NCBI GenBank assembly: GCA_016928835.1
Contig: JAFGJW010000001.1
Coordinates: forward strand, 1 to 64,000
Reading direction: 5' to 3'
Origin: Candidatus Woesearchaeota archaeon
GTDB taxonomy: Archaea; Nanobdellota; Nanobdellia; Woesearchaeales; GW2011-AR15
Length of the DNA: 64,000 bases
The notes beneath the pieces were generated by a model. That model saw only the letters and a list, made by a program, of their open reading frames with translations. It had not been told where the DNA came from and ran no database searches. Of the stretch, positions 43,730-51,230 are shown piece by piece. The position numbers and the translations under genes are program-made. Position 1 is the stretch's first letter; each line of letters starts with the position of its first letter.

Positions 43730-44394
43730 GGCAGGTTTTGGAAGTAAAACAAAAAAGGCATAACTTCTTTATTACAGATCAGGAAGCTGGCATAATCTGG
43801 AATGAAAGCAAATACTATGAGAAGCTGCATTTAATGATTGGTTTTGCACTGTTCAGAGGTTTGCGAATCGGAGAGATCAGGGCATTGAACATCACAGATT
43901 TTGAAGATAATTTTAACAAGGTAACAGTAATAATCCAGAAATCAAATATTAAAGATACGCTGCCCTTGATCCAAGAATTTGCAGAAGTAGTCAGGGCATT
44001 TGTCAAGAAGAATCTTCACACATTTGACAGGGGATATTTTTTCCCTCATTACAGGCAGTTTGACAGCAGCCCTTATCCATATTTAGCAAGCAACACAGTT
44101 AATATTATGTTTTACAATTTCAGAAAGCGACTGATAAAAAAATATCCTCAATTCGCTGATAAATCAGCATACGGCAACGGATATAAAAGGCATAGGTTAG
44201 GCTGGCATTCATTGAGAAGATGGTTTGAAACTAGGCTCTGGGAATCTGGCAATAATCCAGAACAGATTAGCCACATCATGCGATATCGAAGCCCAAAAGT
44301 AGTATATCAGTATCTCGATAGTTATCGAACATGGAAAACAGAAGGGGAACTCTTGAAAAATACTTTCTCAGGATTCTTGAAAGAGGTCGAGTAA
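43726..44394 (+). CDS. Tyrosine recombinase, small type
   Basis: 222 residues, mostly catalytic domain. Arg47 in FRGLRIGEI, His161-x-x-Arg164 in WHSLRRWFE, HIMRYRSP and Tyr196 in VVYQYLD give the R, HxxR, H/R and Y set. It lacks most of an N-terminal arm-binding domain, so may act in resolution of dimers or as a second integrase. It is unrelated in detail to the integrase at the tRNA end. Confidence 0.85.
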   Translation: MRQVLEVKQKRHNFFITDQEAGIIWNESKYYEKLHLMIGFALFRGLRIGEIRALNITDFEDNFNKVTVIIQKSNIKDTLPLIQEFAEVVRAFVKKNLHTFDRGYFFPHYRQFDSSPYPYLASNTVNIMFYNFRKRLIKKYPQFADKSAYGNGYKRHRLGWHSLRRWFETRLWESGNNPEQISHIMRYRSPKVVYQYLDSYRTWKTEGELLKNTFSGFLKEVE

Positions 44395-44951
44395 TGGCAT
44401 CAAGAGATCAGGTTATTCATTTATTGGAGCAGCACGATTTCCTCAGTACAAAGCAGATATACCACAGTTTAAGAGATAATTTCCCATTGAACAGGCTAGT
44501 ATATCAGGGGTTAATCTGTTGCACAAGTGACGGAAGCAAAAACCTTTATTTTTTGCCTGGCAAAATAGACAAGTTGCCAGAAGCATTAAGAAACAGAGGT
44601 CAGCAAGCAAAAGAACAGGCAATACCTCAAGAGGTTAAGCCTGAGTCATGGGATATTGATAAGCTGGAGTTAAGCCAAGAAGAGAAGGAAAAGCTGCTTA
44701 AAGCAATAAAAGGAGAGGTTACTTGCCATTACACCAAGGCAGAGCTTGAGCTCATGGAAGAGTGTAATCCAGAAGCAAGAAGGATCTATGAAAGAAATAA
44801 GTATCGTAACAATCCAGAGTTTAGGAAGGGAAGGTTGAAGTATTACAAAGGCTGGTACAGGGAGAGATACGCTCCAGCGTTGAGGGAAGCAAGAGAGCAA
44901 ACATTTAACAGCATACTTGAGAACATCTCAAGATTTTTAGAGCAGGTATAA
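44394..44951 (+). CDS. Hypothetical protein with N-terminal winged-helix-like part
   Basis: 185 residues from ATG 44394, overlapping the recombinase stop (TAATG). RDQVIHLLEQHDFLSTKQIYHSLRDNFPLNRLVYQGLI reads like a small winged helix; the C-terminal part is Lys/Arg/Tyr-rich (RNNPEFRKGRLKYYKGWYRERY), likely nucleic-acid-binding. No family recognised. Confidence 0.55.
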   Translation: MASRDQVIHLLEQHDFLSTKQIYHSLRDNFPLNRLVYQGLICCTSDGSKNLYFLPGKIDKLPEALRNRGQQAKEQAIPQEVKPESWDIDKLELSQEEKEKLLKAIKGEVTCHYTKAELELMEECNPEARRIYERNKYRNNPEFRKGRLKYYKGWYRERYAPALREAREQTFNSILENISRFLEQV

Positions 44952-44994
44952 AATGATTAAAACTTTTAATCGGGGGTTCGCTCCATATTATTAA

Positions 44995-45068
44995 TATATA
45001 TCATAGATATATAAGGAATAATGAAAAAAGAGGTCAGCTCTATACTGAAATATATACCATAGGTATAT
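44995..45068. promoter_or_regulatory. Two matched palindromes, candidate operators
   Basis: TATATATC-ATA-GATATATA (44995-45013) and ATATACC-ATA-GGTATAT (45052-45068) are perfect palindromes with the same ATA centre, about 56 bases apart, in a gene-free stretch (44952-45205). They are good candidates for binding sites of an element regulator. The rest of the stretch is AT-rich with short frames only. Confidence 0.45.
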
Positions 45069-45205
45069 TAGGAGACAATAAAATGACTTATATAATAAGC
45101 AAAGTATTCAAAAGGTTTCCGAATACACTGGTTGATTTTTGTCCGCAAGATAATTAATATTAATATTATTTATATAATATAAATATAGGGGTATAGGTTT
45201 TTAAT

Positions 45206-45526
45206 TTGGGAAAAGGGATTGAGCCATCAGAAAAAATGCCAATAGTTGCATATCCATTGTATGCTTTTGATATGGAAAAGGACTGTAGGGCTGGACTTGC
45301 ATTTCTTAAATTGTCAAAGATAAATAATTGTTCATTCATAAATATAATATTTACTCCATCGTTTAAGGATGAAGATGGTAAATATCAGAGAATGGGACAA
45401 TATAATATTCGGCTACCGATTACTATGCTTGTGCGGTTCTTGAAGATAATAAGGCTGAATTATGGTATCAATCTAAAATCACAGAACAAATGGAAGATTA
45501 AGACATTGCCAGGACTAAGGAAATGA
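45206..45526 (+). CDS. Hypothetical protein of the element
   Basis: 106 residues from TTG 45206, or 96 from ATG 45236. TTTATATAATATAAATATA lies about 30 bases upstream of the TTG. Contains NNCSFINIIFTPSFKDEDGKY and RLPITMLVRFLKIIRLNYG; beta strands followed by a helix. No family recognised. Confidence 0.5.
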   Translation: MGKGIEPSEKMPIVAYPLYAFDMEKDCRAGLAFLKLSKINNCSFINIIFTPSFKDEDGKYQRMGQYNIRLPITMLVRFLKIIRLNYGINLKSQNKWKIKTLPGLRK

Positions 45527-45640
45527 GATTATATATAAAATCAGAAAAAATGATGGCGAATATTCCAATAGGAAGAACCATGACAAATATTATAAACCGA
45601 CATCAACTATAAAGAGAAAATCTGAACAAATCAGAAATAA

Positions 45641-46138
45641 TCAATACTCATCTTCAAGTTGATCTAGGCTCTCATTTAAGAATCTTGTTATAAAATCAGC
45701 AGTCTCTTCAAGTATCTTTCTGTTTTTTACTAGAGAATTTGGAATCCTTAAAGTTAAATAACCTTTCTTAAAGGAAAAGTAAGTTCTTTTCAAATCTGAG
45801 AGGGCTTGTTTAGTATTAAAATTGTGTTGTTGACCATCTACTTCAATATTAACTTTCGATTCAGTTATGGCAATATCAATGTGTTTAAAACCATCCCATT
45901 TTTCCAATTGAACAGGAACTCCTCTTTCCATAAGTGCACTTGCTAGTTGTCTAGCTTCAGGGGTTATATTAGATTTCTTTCCATTAAAAAATACTTTTTT
46001 TTCTTTGATATCAGATTTTAGACGTTTATTATAACTCAATTGGTGAGTCCTGCATAATGGTTTATTAAATTTATCAACAGAATAGCTATAAACATTTTGA
46101 GATATTGTCTTTTTGCATACAGAACAAAAATATCTCAT
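45641..46138 (-). CDS. Putative DUF559-like endonuclease with zinc finger
   Basis: 165 residues. N-terminal CSVCKKTIS and CRTHQ give a possible zinc site. Residues ~75-150 carry a PD-(D/E)XK-like core: HIDIAITESKVNIEVDGQQHN, then DLKRTYFSFKKGYLTLRIPNSLV, the pattern of DUF559/Vsr-related nucleases (Asp, Glu-x-Asp-Gly, then Arg/Lys). Could serve the element in DNA processing or exclusion of rivals. Confidence 0.6.
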   Translation of the reverse strand: MRYFCSVCKKTISQNVYSYSVDKFNKPLCRTHQLSYNKRLKSDIKEKKVFFNGKKSNITPEARQLASALMERGVPVQLEKWDGFKHIDIAITESKVNIEVDGQQHNFNTKQALSDLKRTYFSFKKGYLTLRIPNSLVKNRKILEETADFITRFLNESLDQLEDEY

Positions 46139-46197
46139 GTAATAGTCTTTAATATCCTCAATATATAAATTTTACTTCAAGAAGGGGATAAATTATT

Positions 46198-46587
46198 TTA
46201 CTTCTTTCTTACATAATACCAGATAGCTAACCCAATTACTATAAGGTCATCAAGTGGAAATAGAGGTAGGAGATCAATGGGGGAGAGTACGTATATTGTA
46301 GCGAGGATAGCAACCCAAGGCGAACGTCCTTTGTTTAGTCTTGAGCCATCCATTTCGATTCTATGAGTATCTTCATGCTCTCTTTTTGTGACTATTCTAA
46401 GATTTGAGACATTATTATTTAATTTGTTTCCATCGATATGGTGCACTTGATACCGACTAAAACCTCCAAAGTACTTGTAACGATTAGGCTTGTAAATCCG
46501 AGAATATGCCACCCAACGGTGAACTAGCTTTTTAGAACCTGTAAACCTTAAGTAACCATTATTATCAACATAAGTTTTCTTTTTCAT
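46198..46587 (-). CDS. HNH endonuclease fused to a DUF1232-like membrane segment
   Basis: 129 residues. Residues ~12-80 are an HNH domain of the phage or homing type: HRWVAY, YQVHHIDGNKLNNNVSNLRIVTKREHEDTHR. Residues ~90-127, WVAILATIYVLSPIDLLPLFPLDDLIVIGLAIWYYV, match the SPiDLiP..DD pattern of DUF1232 (YkvA) and are hydrophobic enough to cross or line the membrane. A nuclease tethered to the membrane is unusual. Confidence 0.7.
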   Translation of the reverse strand: MKKKTYVDNNGYLRFTGSKKLVHRWVAYSRIYKPNRYKYFGGFSRYQVHHIDGNKLNNNVSNLRIVTKREHEDTHRIEMDGSRLNKGRSPWVAILATIYVLSPIDLLPLFPLDDLIVIGLAIWYYVRKK

Positions 46588-46943
46588 CTTCCTTATTCTT
46601 ATTATTTGGAAAAAATCACTATCAGTTTAGTATTCTTCATTGTGACAGTTTTTTAAGTGCTTTGTTTACCAAGTACCATTCTCGAGACACCAACTATTTT
46701 CGAGATTATTATGTATAAAAATTTTTTGCCTAAATGATACTTTTTAAAATTATTTTTTTGCAGTTCTAAGGTCAAGCAAATAAATTGATTTTATCTTGTT
46801 GTACCCCCTATTAATTATTTAATCATTTTTCCTTTTTCCACCTTTTTTTATAACTGTAACATTGGGATTTAGATGTTGCTTTGTGTATTCTTCAAAAAGT
46901 TTAAAAACTATGAATTCTCCCCATGAAACAGGGGTGATTAATT
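46588..46943. other. Gene-free AT-rich stretch
   Basis: No credible gene. A short inverted repeat TCTCGA/TCGAGA lies at 46680-46685 and 46700-46705. The end of the stretch holds GGGGTGA (46931-46937), the ribosome-binding site of the next gene. The divergent HNH and 46944 genes must both have promoters here. Confidence 0.5.
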
Positions 46944-47282
46944 TTGGGTAATATTTCACATGTTGAAGTTATGGGTAATGATTGTTTTGTAACAGTTAAA
47001 ATGCCAAAATCAGAAATGATTCAAAACCTGAAGGGTAGAATAGAAAATGTCTATATGTTTTCTGATGATAATATAAAAGTAAAGTCAAGAGTATCTAAGC
47101 GTGGAATAGAACACACTAGTGTTTATTTTCTAATCAATAAAGACTATAGAGATGGAATACAACAAGGAAGTGCTACAATGCACCGAATAAACGCTGATAA
47201 GTGTATTTATTATATCTTCAAGGTTAAGAAAGAGGAAAATAAAGAAGTAAAAAAGACAAGTTTATATAGTAAATATCCATAA
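46944..47282 (+). CDS. Hypothetical protein of the element, TTG start
   Basis: 112 residues. GGGGTGA six bases before TTG 46944 supports this start over ATG 46971. Beta-rich (HVEVMGNDCFVTVKM, NVYMFSDDNIKVKS, TSVYFLI), then a basic end. No family recognised. Followed closely by a membrane protein gene. Confidence 0.5.
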   Translation: MGNISHVEVMGNDCFVTVKMPKSEMIQNLKGRIENVYMFSDDNIKVKSRVSKRGIEHTSVYFLINKDYRDGIQQGSATMHRINADKCIYYIFKVKKEENKEVKKTSLYSKYP

Positions 47283-47300
47283 CAATTGGTGGGGGTATAT

Positions 47301-47861
47301 TTGGACAAAAAAGATTTCGCATTTTATTTCAACTTGTTTTTTATGCTGATTATGTATATAATAGTCGTAAACGTAACTTCATTAAAACGGGTTCTTTCTA
47401 TGCCTCTTAAAATAACTTTACTGAGCATATTAGTCCTTGTAATTTTTGGTTTAAAACTTGGGTACATTCAACATAATATAAAAAAACTAGGAGACTATCT
47501 GGAACAAAAGCAGCAACAAAATCAACAAAGAAAGAAGGAGAGGCTGCAACTATTAGGTACAATGAGGGAAGAAAAAAAGAAAGCTCACTTGGAACAACAA
47601 CGAGCGGATGATCATAGGAAGACAGAAAAAGGAAATCTCTATAAAATGGGTAATGCTCTCTCAGAATTACGAGAAGCAATACCTGTAATAATCGATGACC
47701 CTTATATTAGTATTAGAATGCGTGGCCCTTTTTGGGATGGTTTTATGTGGGGAATGGGATTCTTCCTCGGATCAACCATCATGTTAGTTCTTCTATATTT
47801 TTTACTATTCTCCTTGTTTGGAATTAGTATTATCGGATTGCTGACTACTGTCTTAAGTTAA
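47301..47861 (+). CDS. Membrane protein with coiled coil, TTG start
   Basis: 186 residues; GGTGGGGG just before TTG 47301 serves as ribosome-binding site. Two N-terminal membrane helices (~9-25 and ~35-52), a Gln/Lys-rich coiled coil (~55-110), then one or two further helices (~150-180). Function unknown; could act at the cell envelope. Confidence 0.55.
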   Translation: MDKKDFAFYFNLFFMLIMYIIVVNVTSLKRVLSMPLKITLLSILVLVIFGLKLGYIQHNIKKLGDYLEQKQQQNQQRKKERLQLLGTMREEKKKAHLEQQRADDHRKTEKGNLYKMGNALSELREAIPVIIDDPYISIRMRGPFWDGFMWGMGFFLGSTIMLVLLYFLLFSLFGISIIGLLTTVLS

Positions 47862-47942
47862 TACCCAATCTGTAATCAACGAATACGGATAGGTTGGTCA
47901 TATATTCATTAGATATGTTTGGTTTTTGTAATTGTAACTGCT

Positions 47943-48045
47943 TTATTTGTCCTTAAGCCTGTTAAGCATAGTCTCAATAACAGGCTTATCATATACCTTC
48001 TGAAAGATTTGACCTCTAAATGTCGTTGAAATCACAATCCTAAAT
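47943..48045 (-). pseudogene. Remnant of an integrase C-terminus
   Basis: Read on the minus strand the end is FRGQIFQKVYDKPVIETMLN followed by RLKDK and a stop, matching the last residues of the intact integrase at 48538-49836 (FRNLIFEKVFNKPVIENMLS, KLKDKQ) at most positions. Upstream it is broken by a stop and loses similarity. It is the tail of a second, related integrase gene. The rest of 47862-48094 shows nothing else. Confidence 0.7.
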
Positions 48046-48094
48046 CACATAAGAAAACAAATGTCAGACAGGTATGATTATTTAGAGAAAGCTG

Positions 48095-48457
48095 TTACTT
48101 GTTAGTTTTTTCTCTCAATTGCTTTAATTGTTCTTTTTTTATTTCATTATCTAATTTAATATTTTCAAATTCTGCTTTCACTTTGTGATACTGATAATAC
48201 TCAATCTCCTCTTTTGTATATTCTCGATTTTTCCACGCCTTAAATCTTTCAATAGGCTTTTCTAATAATTTAAGCTCAAGAATCATTAAGCCAAGAAGGA
48301 ATAATCCCTGAAAATTTTTGTCAGTTTGTTCCTCTATTATTTTAAATCCAAAATAACTTGTTGCCCCCATTAATAAGATATAAACAATTATTTCAAAGAC
48401 ATAAATGTTTTTTTCAGGAACAGGAATATTGGTCATAAAATAAAGTAATTTATTCAC
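48095..48457 (-). CDS. Small membrane protein with C-terminal coiled coil
   Basis: 120 residues. Two hydrophobic segments (~20-38 and ~50-63), then a charged helical end (EYTKEEIEYYQYHKVKAEFENIKLDNEIKKEQLKQLRE). TATA-like TTATATAAG precedes the start. Lies between the integrase and the integrase remnant. Function unknown. Confidence 0.55.
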   Translation of the reverse strand: MNKLLYFMTNIPVPEKNIYVFEIIVYILLMGATSYFGFKIIEEQTDKNFQGLFLLGLMILELKLLEKPIERFKAWKNREYTKEEIEYYQYHKVKAEFENIKLDNEIKKEQLKQLREKTNK

Positions 48458-48537
48458 TTATATAAATTTTAACAAAAAGAGACACCGTAGACTTTACAAT
48501 GTAGAACTTCCTAATCTTATTAATGGATTGTAAACAA

Positions 48538-49836
48538 TCATTGTTTATCTTTTAGCTTGCTTAACATATTTTCAATAACTGGCTTATTGAAAACCTTTTC
48601 AAATATCAGGTTTCTGAACTCTGCATCTTTCTCAATCTCTAAGTTAATCTCTTTTGCCAATACCTCAACAAACCGCTCATAAAACCGCACCTTGTCATCA
48701 ATCTCTAAGGCTGTCTTAAGATCCAGGAATGAAAAACACTTCTCGCAATACTTGGCATCAAACTTATTAAGCTCCTGGCATCTGGGGCACTTCTTAGGGC
48801 TTAACCCTTGCTTTTCAGATTCTTCCTTTTCAATAATGCCGTTAGCCTGGAGCAGTGCCTTGTTTACATCAGAGCTTATCAGATGTGAGTATGTGCTGAG
48901 CATATTTGAATCAGGACTCCAACCAAAATAAACCTTAGCTTGGGCTTCTGTTATCTTGCCTTCTTTCAGTAGGTGCGTAGGTCTGCTATGTCGAAACAGA
49001 TGGCAGTAGATCCTTTTCTTGATTCCACTCTTGCGGGCTGTTGATTTTACTATTTTCTTGAGAGCATTATAAGTCAAATGCTTGTAAACTATGATCTTCT
49101 TTCTATCTTTTTTAGGCAGTTTCTTATTTGCATTAGAATCTTCTTCATAATCCCTGTAAACCCAAAGAGGAGCTTCAGGATTATCTTTTAATGGGTGCTC
49201 ATTTAACCAGGAAGTAAGATAAGGAATGCTCATAATAAGGATGGGTGTTCTATGCCCTGTTTTTCCTTCAATATCTAAAATATAGCCATGCTTTGATTTA
49301 GTGATATCCTTAATTTTCATATTGCCTATTTCAGAAATACGGCTGCCCAATTCATAGAGCATAGAAATAAAAGCCTTGTCTCTTGGAGTATCTGCATTTT
49401 GTATTAATGCCTTGACTTCTTCCTCTGTCAATATATCTGCTGCCTTAACCTTGCTCTTCTCATTCCTTTTGACAGTTGTTTTAAGCCAGGATAGATCATA
49501 CTTAAGCCAGGTAAACAGTTTTTTTATTATGCCGCCAAACTTCTGTTTAGTCCAGCCTTTAAAATTTGAAGAGTTGTATATCTTAAATTTCAGCTCCCTT
49601 AAATCTTCCTGGCTGAGTGAGTCCAGGTCTTTATTGTCAAGATACCTTTTAACAATGGTTCGGGGCACTTGATAATACTTTAATTTAGTGGACTTAGAGG
49701 GGCTTTCTGAGATAGATACCTCCTTGACAAACTTAAGTATGATCTCTTTGTTCTTATCAGAAATACTGCTTTCCTTGAGCCTTCTAATCTCTTCCTTGAG
49801 CTGCTTGTCAAAGTTGTGTATGTCTATTTTGCCCAT
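48538..49836 (-). CDS. Tyrosine integrase adjacent to tRNA-Thr, with C-terminal zinc ribbon
   Basis: 432 residues from ATG 49836 (17 extra residues from ATG 49887 would run through repeats and are unlikely). N-terminal SAM-like core-binding domain (~15-120), catalytic domain with LYELGSRISEIGNM, HLFRHSRPTHLL, YFGWSPDSNMLSTYSHL, so R, HxxR and Tyr are present; then CPRCQELNKFDAKYCEKC, a zinc ribbon seen in archaeal integrases. Its promoter faces the tRNA end of the element, the classic place for the gene that made the insertion. Confidence 0.92.
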   Translation of the reverse strand: MGKIDIHNFDKQLKEEIRRLKESSISDKNKEIILKFVKEVSISESPSKSTKLKYYQVPRTIVKRYLDNKDLDSLSQEDLRELKFKIYNSSNFKGWTKQKFGGIIKKLFTWLKYDLSWLKTTVKRNEKSKVKAADILTEEEVKALIQNADTPRDKAFISMLYELGSRISEIGNMKIKDITKSKHGYILDIEGKTGHRTPILIMSIPYLTSWLNEHPLKDNPEAPLWVYRDYEEDSNANKKLPKKDRKKIIVYKHLTYNALKKIVKSTARKSGIKKRIYCHLFRHSRPTHLLKEGKITEAQAKVYFGWSPDSNMLSTYSHLISSDVNKALLQANGIIEKEESEKQGLSPKKCPRCQELNKFDAKYCEKCFSFLDLKTALEIDDKVRFYERFVEVLAKEINLEIEKDAEFRNLIFEKVFNKPVIENMLSKLKDKQ

Positions 49837-49837
49837 G

Positions 49838-49901
49838 AGTGCACCAATGCAAATGAACCTTTTAAATGAGTGTAAACAAGTACTCATTTAGTGCACCAAT
49901 G
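49838..49901. promoter_or_regulatory. Repeats at the integrase promoter, candidate recombinase or repressor sites
   Basis: AGTGCACCAATG occurs at 49838-49849 and 49890-49901, 52 bases apart in the same orientation. Between them AAATGAGT (49864-49871) and ACTCATTT (49882-49889) form a perfect inverted repeat. The set covers the integrase start and reaches to seven bases from the attachment core, as expected for arm-type integrase sites combined with an operator. Confidence 0.55.
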
Positions 49902-49907
49902 GATGAC

Positions 49908-49919
49908 AGCCCCTGAAGG
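49908..49919. repeat. Right attachment site (attR) within tRNA-Thr
   Basis: Same 12 bases as 39020-39031. Position within the tRNA (discriminator, 3' acceptor strand, four bases of the T arm) means the tRNA gene stays intact after integration. Confidence 0.75.
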
Positions 49920-49980
49920 GAATTGCACCCTCGACCTGTTGCTTACGAGGCAACCGCAATAGCTGCTATGCTACAGGGGC
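49908..49980 (-). tRNA. tRNA-Thr (anticodon CGT)
   Basis: 73 bases on the minus strand. Acceptor GCCCCTG/CAGGGGC with discriminator U; anticodon stem GTTGC/GCAAC around loop CTCGTAA, anticodon CGT, reading ACG; T stem GAGGG/CCCTT. CCA is not encoded. Two oddities: the D loop has AG where GG is expected, and the T loop reads TGCAATT instead of TTCxAxT, so both partners of the usual G18-Psi55 contact are changed. The 3' end is the integration site of the element. Confidence 0.88.
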
Positions 49981-50083
49981 ATACTACTTCTAATTTTTAA
50001 TATTTTAGAAGGGGGAGTCCCCTCTTGTAAATATAATCTTTAAGTATTATTAAAATAAATAGAAAAAGTCATAAAATAAAAAT

Positions 50084-51151
50084 CTATTTTTTTAACTCGA
50101 CGCTTTGTGTTGGATAAGGCAGCTCAACACCTAGGCTTTCTAATTTTTCCTTAATTGCCAAATTAATCTCATGTTTAGTAGGTAAGAACCTATCCAAATC
50201 TTTAATATAATATATAATCATGAGGTCAAGGGTATATGCTCCAAAGTCAGTGAAATATACAGTTGCTTTTCCATCTGTATATTTATTCTTATTGAGAATA
50301 TCTTCAATTGCCTTAATGGCTTTTTGCAGTTTATCATTTGGTGTATTACATGCTATGCCCAATGTGAACTTAACTCTTATTGTTTTTCTTTTTGATACAT
50401 TTTCTATCGTGCTGTCAGCTACTTTAGAATTGGGTATTGAAATTAGTGTGTCATCAAATGTTTTCATCTGCATTGTTCTTATGCCAATTTGCTCAACATA
50501 ACCTTCTGTATCACCTATCTTGATTCTCTCTCTAAGTTTAAATGGTCTATCTGTGATAAGGGCAAGACCGCCAAATAAATTTTTTAATAAGTCTTGTGCA
50601 GCCAATGCAAAAGCCAAACCGCCAAGTCCCAGCCCCGCAAGAATTGAAGTTACATTAAAGCCAAGATCACTTAATATCATTATAATTGCGATAACAATTA
50701 GACTTATTTTTGACAGTTTTCTCAGCAAAGGTATCAAATGATCATCCAGATCAGATTCTGTCTTTTTTGTTAGCGGTGTAAGGTAGTGTACAATAATAAC
50801 ATCAAGCAGGCCAATGAGTGCCCACACCAGCACGAAGATTACAGCAATCTTAACAATTGTGTGATAAGTCTTATAGAGCCACTCAGGCATTTGCAGGGAG
50901 AATGAAGCAAAATAGAATCCTGCTAATATAATTGCCACAAATGCCGGCTTATCAAGTGCACCTATTATGAGGTCATCCAGTTTCGTTTTTGTCTTTCCAA
51001 TGATCTTTTTTACAATATTTTCAGATACCCAAACAATGATTCTGCTGAGAATAATTGAAAGAATAAGGATTCCAAAAAACAATAAATAGCGGTAAGCCTC
51101 GTTTCCAAAATAAAGTGTGTTTAGGAAAATATCACTGATCATTTGCATCAA
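50084..51151 (-). CDS. mscS: Small-conductance mechanosensitive channel
   Basis: 355 residues. Four N-terminal membrane helices, the pore helix with GFNVTSILAGLGLGGLAFALAAQD, and the cytoplasmic beta domain (PFKLRERIKIGDTEGYVEQIGIRTMQM, SIPNSKVADSTIENVSKR). Opens on membrane tension during hypo-osmotic shock. Complete. First host gene right of the tRNA. Confidence 0.92.
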   Translation of the reverse strand: MMQMISDIFLNTLYFGNEAYRYLLFFGILILSIILSRIIVWVSENIVKKIIGKTKTKLDDLIIGALDKPAFVAIILAGFYFASFSLQMPEWLYKTYHTIVKIAVIFVLVWALIGLLDVIIVHYLTPLTKKTESDLDDHLIPLLRKLSKISLIVIAIIMILSDLGFNVTSILAGLGLGGLAFALAAQDLLKNLFGGLALITDRPFKLRERIKIGDTEGYVEQIGIRTMQMKTFDDTLISIPNSKVADSTIENVSKRKTIRVKFTLGIACNTPNDKLQKAIKAIEDILNKNKYTDGKATVYFTDFGAYTLDLMIIYYIKDLDRFLPTKHEINLAIKEKLESLGVELPYPTQSVELKK

Positions 51152-51230
51152 CCCAGATATAAATCAAAATTGTGAACATATTTAAATTTTTTTAAAAAAA
51201 TTTATTAAACAAGAAGTCTTCCGGTTAAAT

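Larger units (their letters stand above)
39020..49919. mobile_element. Integrated element of ~10.9 kb at tRNA-Thr
   Basis: Bounded on the right by the 3' end of tRNA-Thr and on the left by an exact 12-bp copy of that 3' end. Inside are two tyrosine recombinases, one immediately next to the tRNA, an MCM-like helicase, iteron-like repeats, small regulators and many short overlapping genes of unknown function. Host-type genes resume on both sides. No capsid, terminase or conjugation genes were recognised, so it may be an integrated plasmid, a satellite, or a virus too diverged to recognise. Confidence 0.8.

Noticed and set aside
44971-44985. GGGGGTTCGCTCC resembling a tRNA T arm
   Set aside because: No acceptor or anticodon stem can be formed around it.
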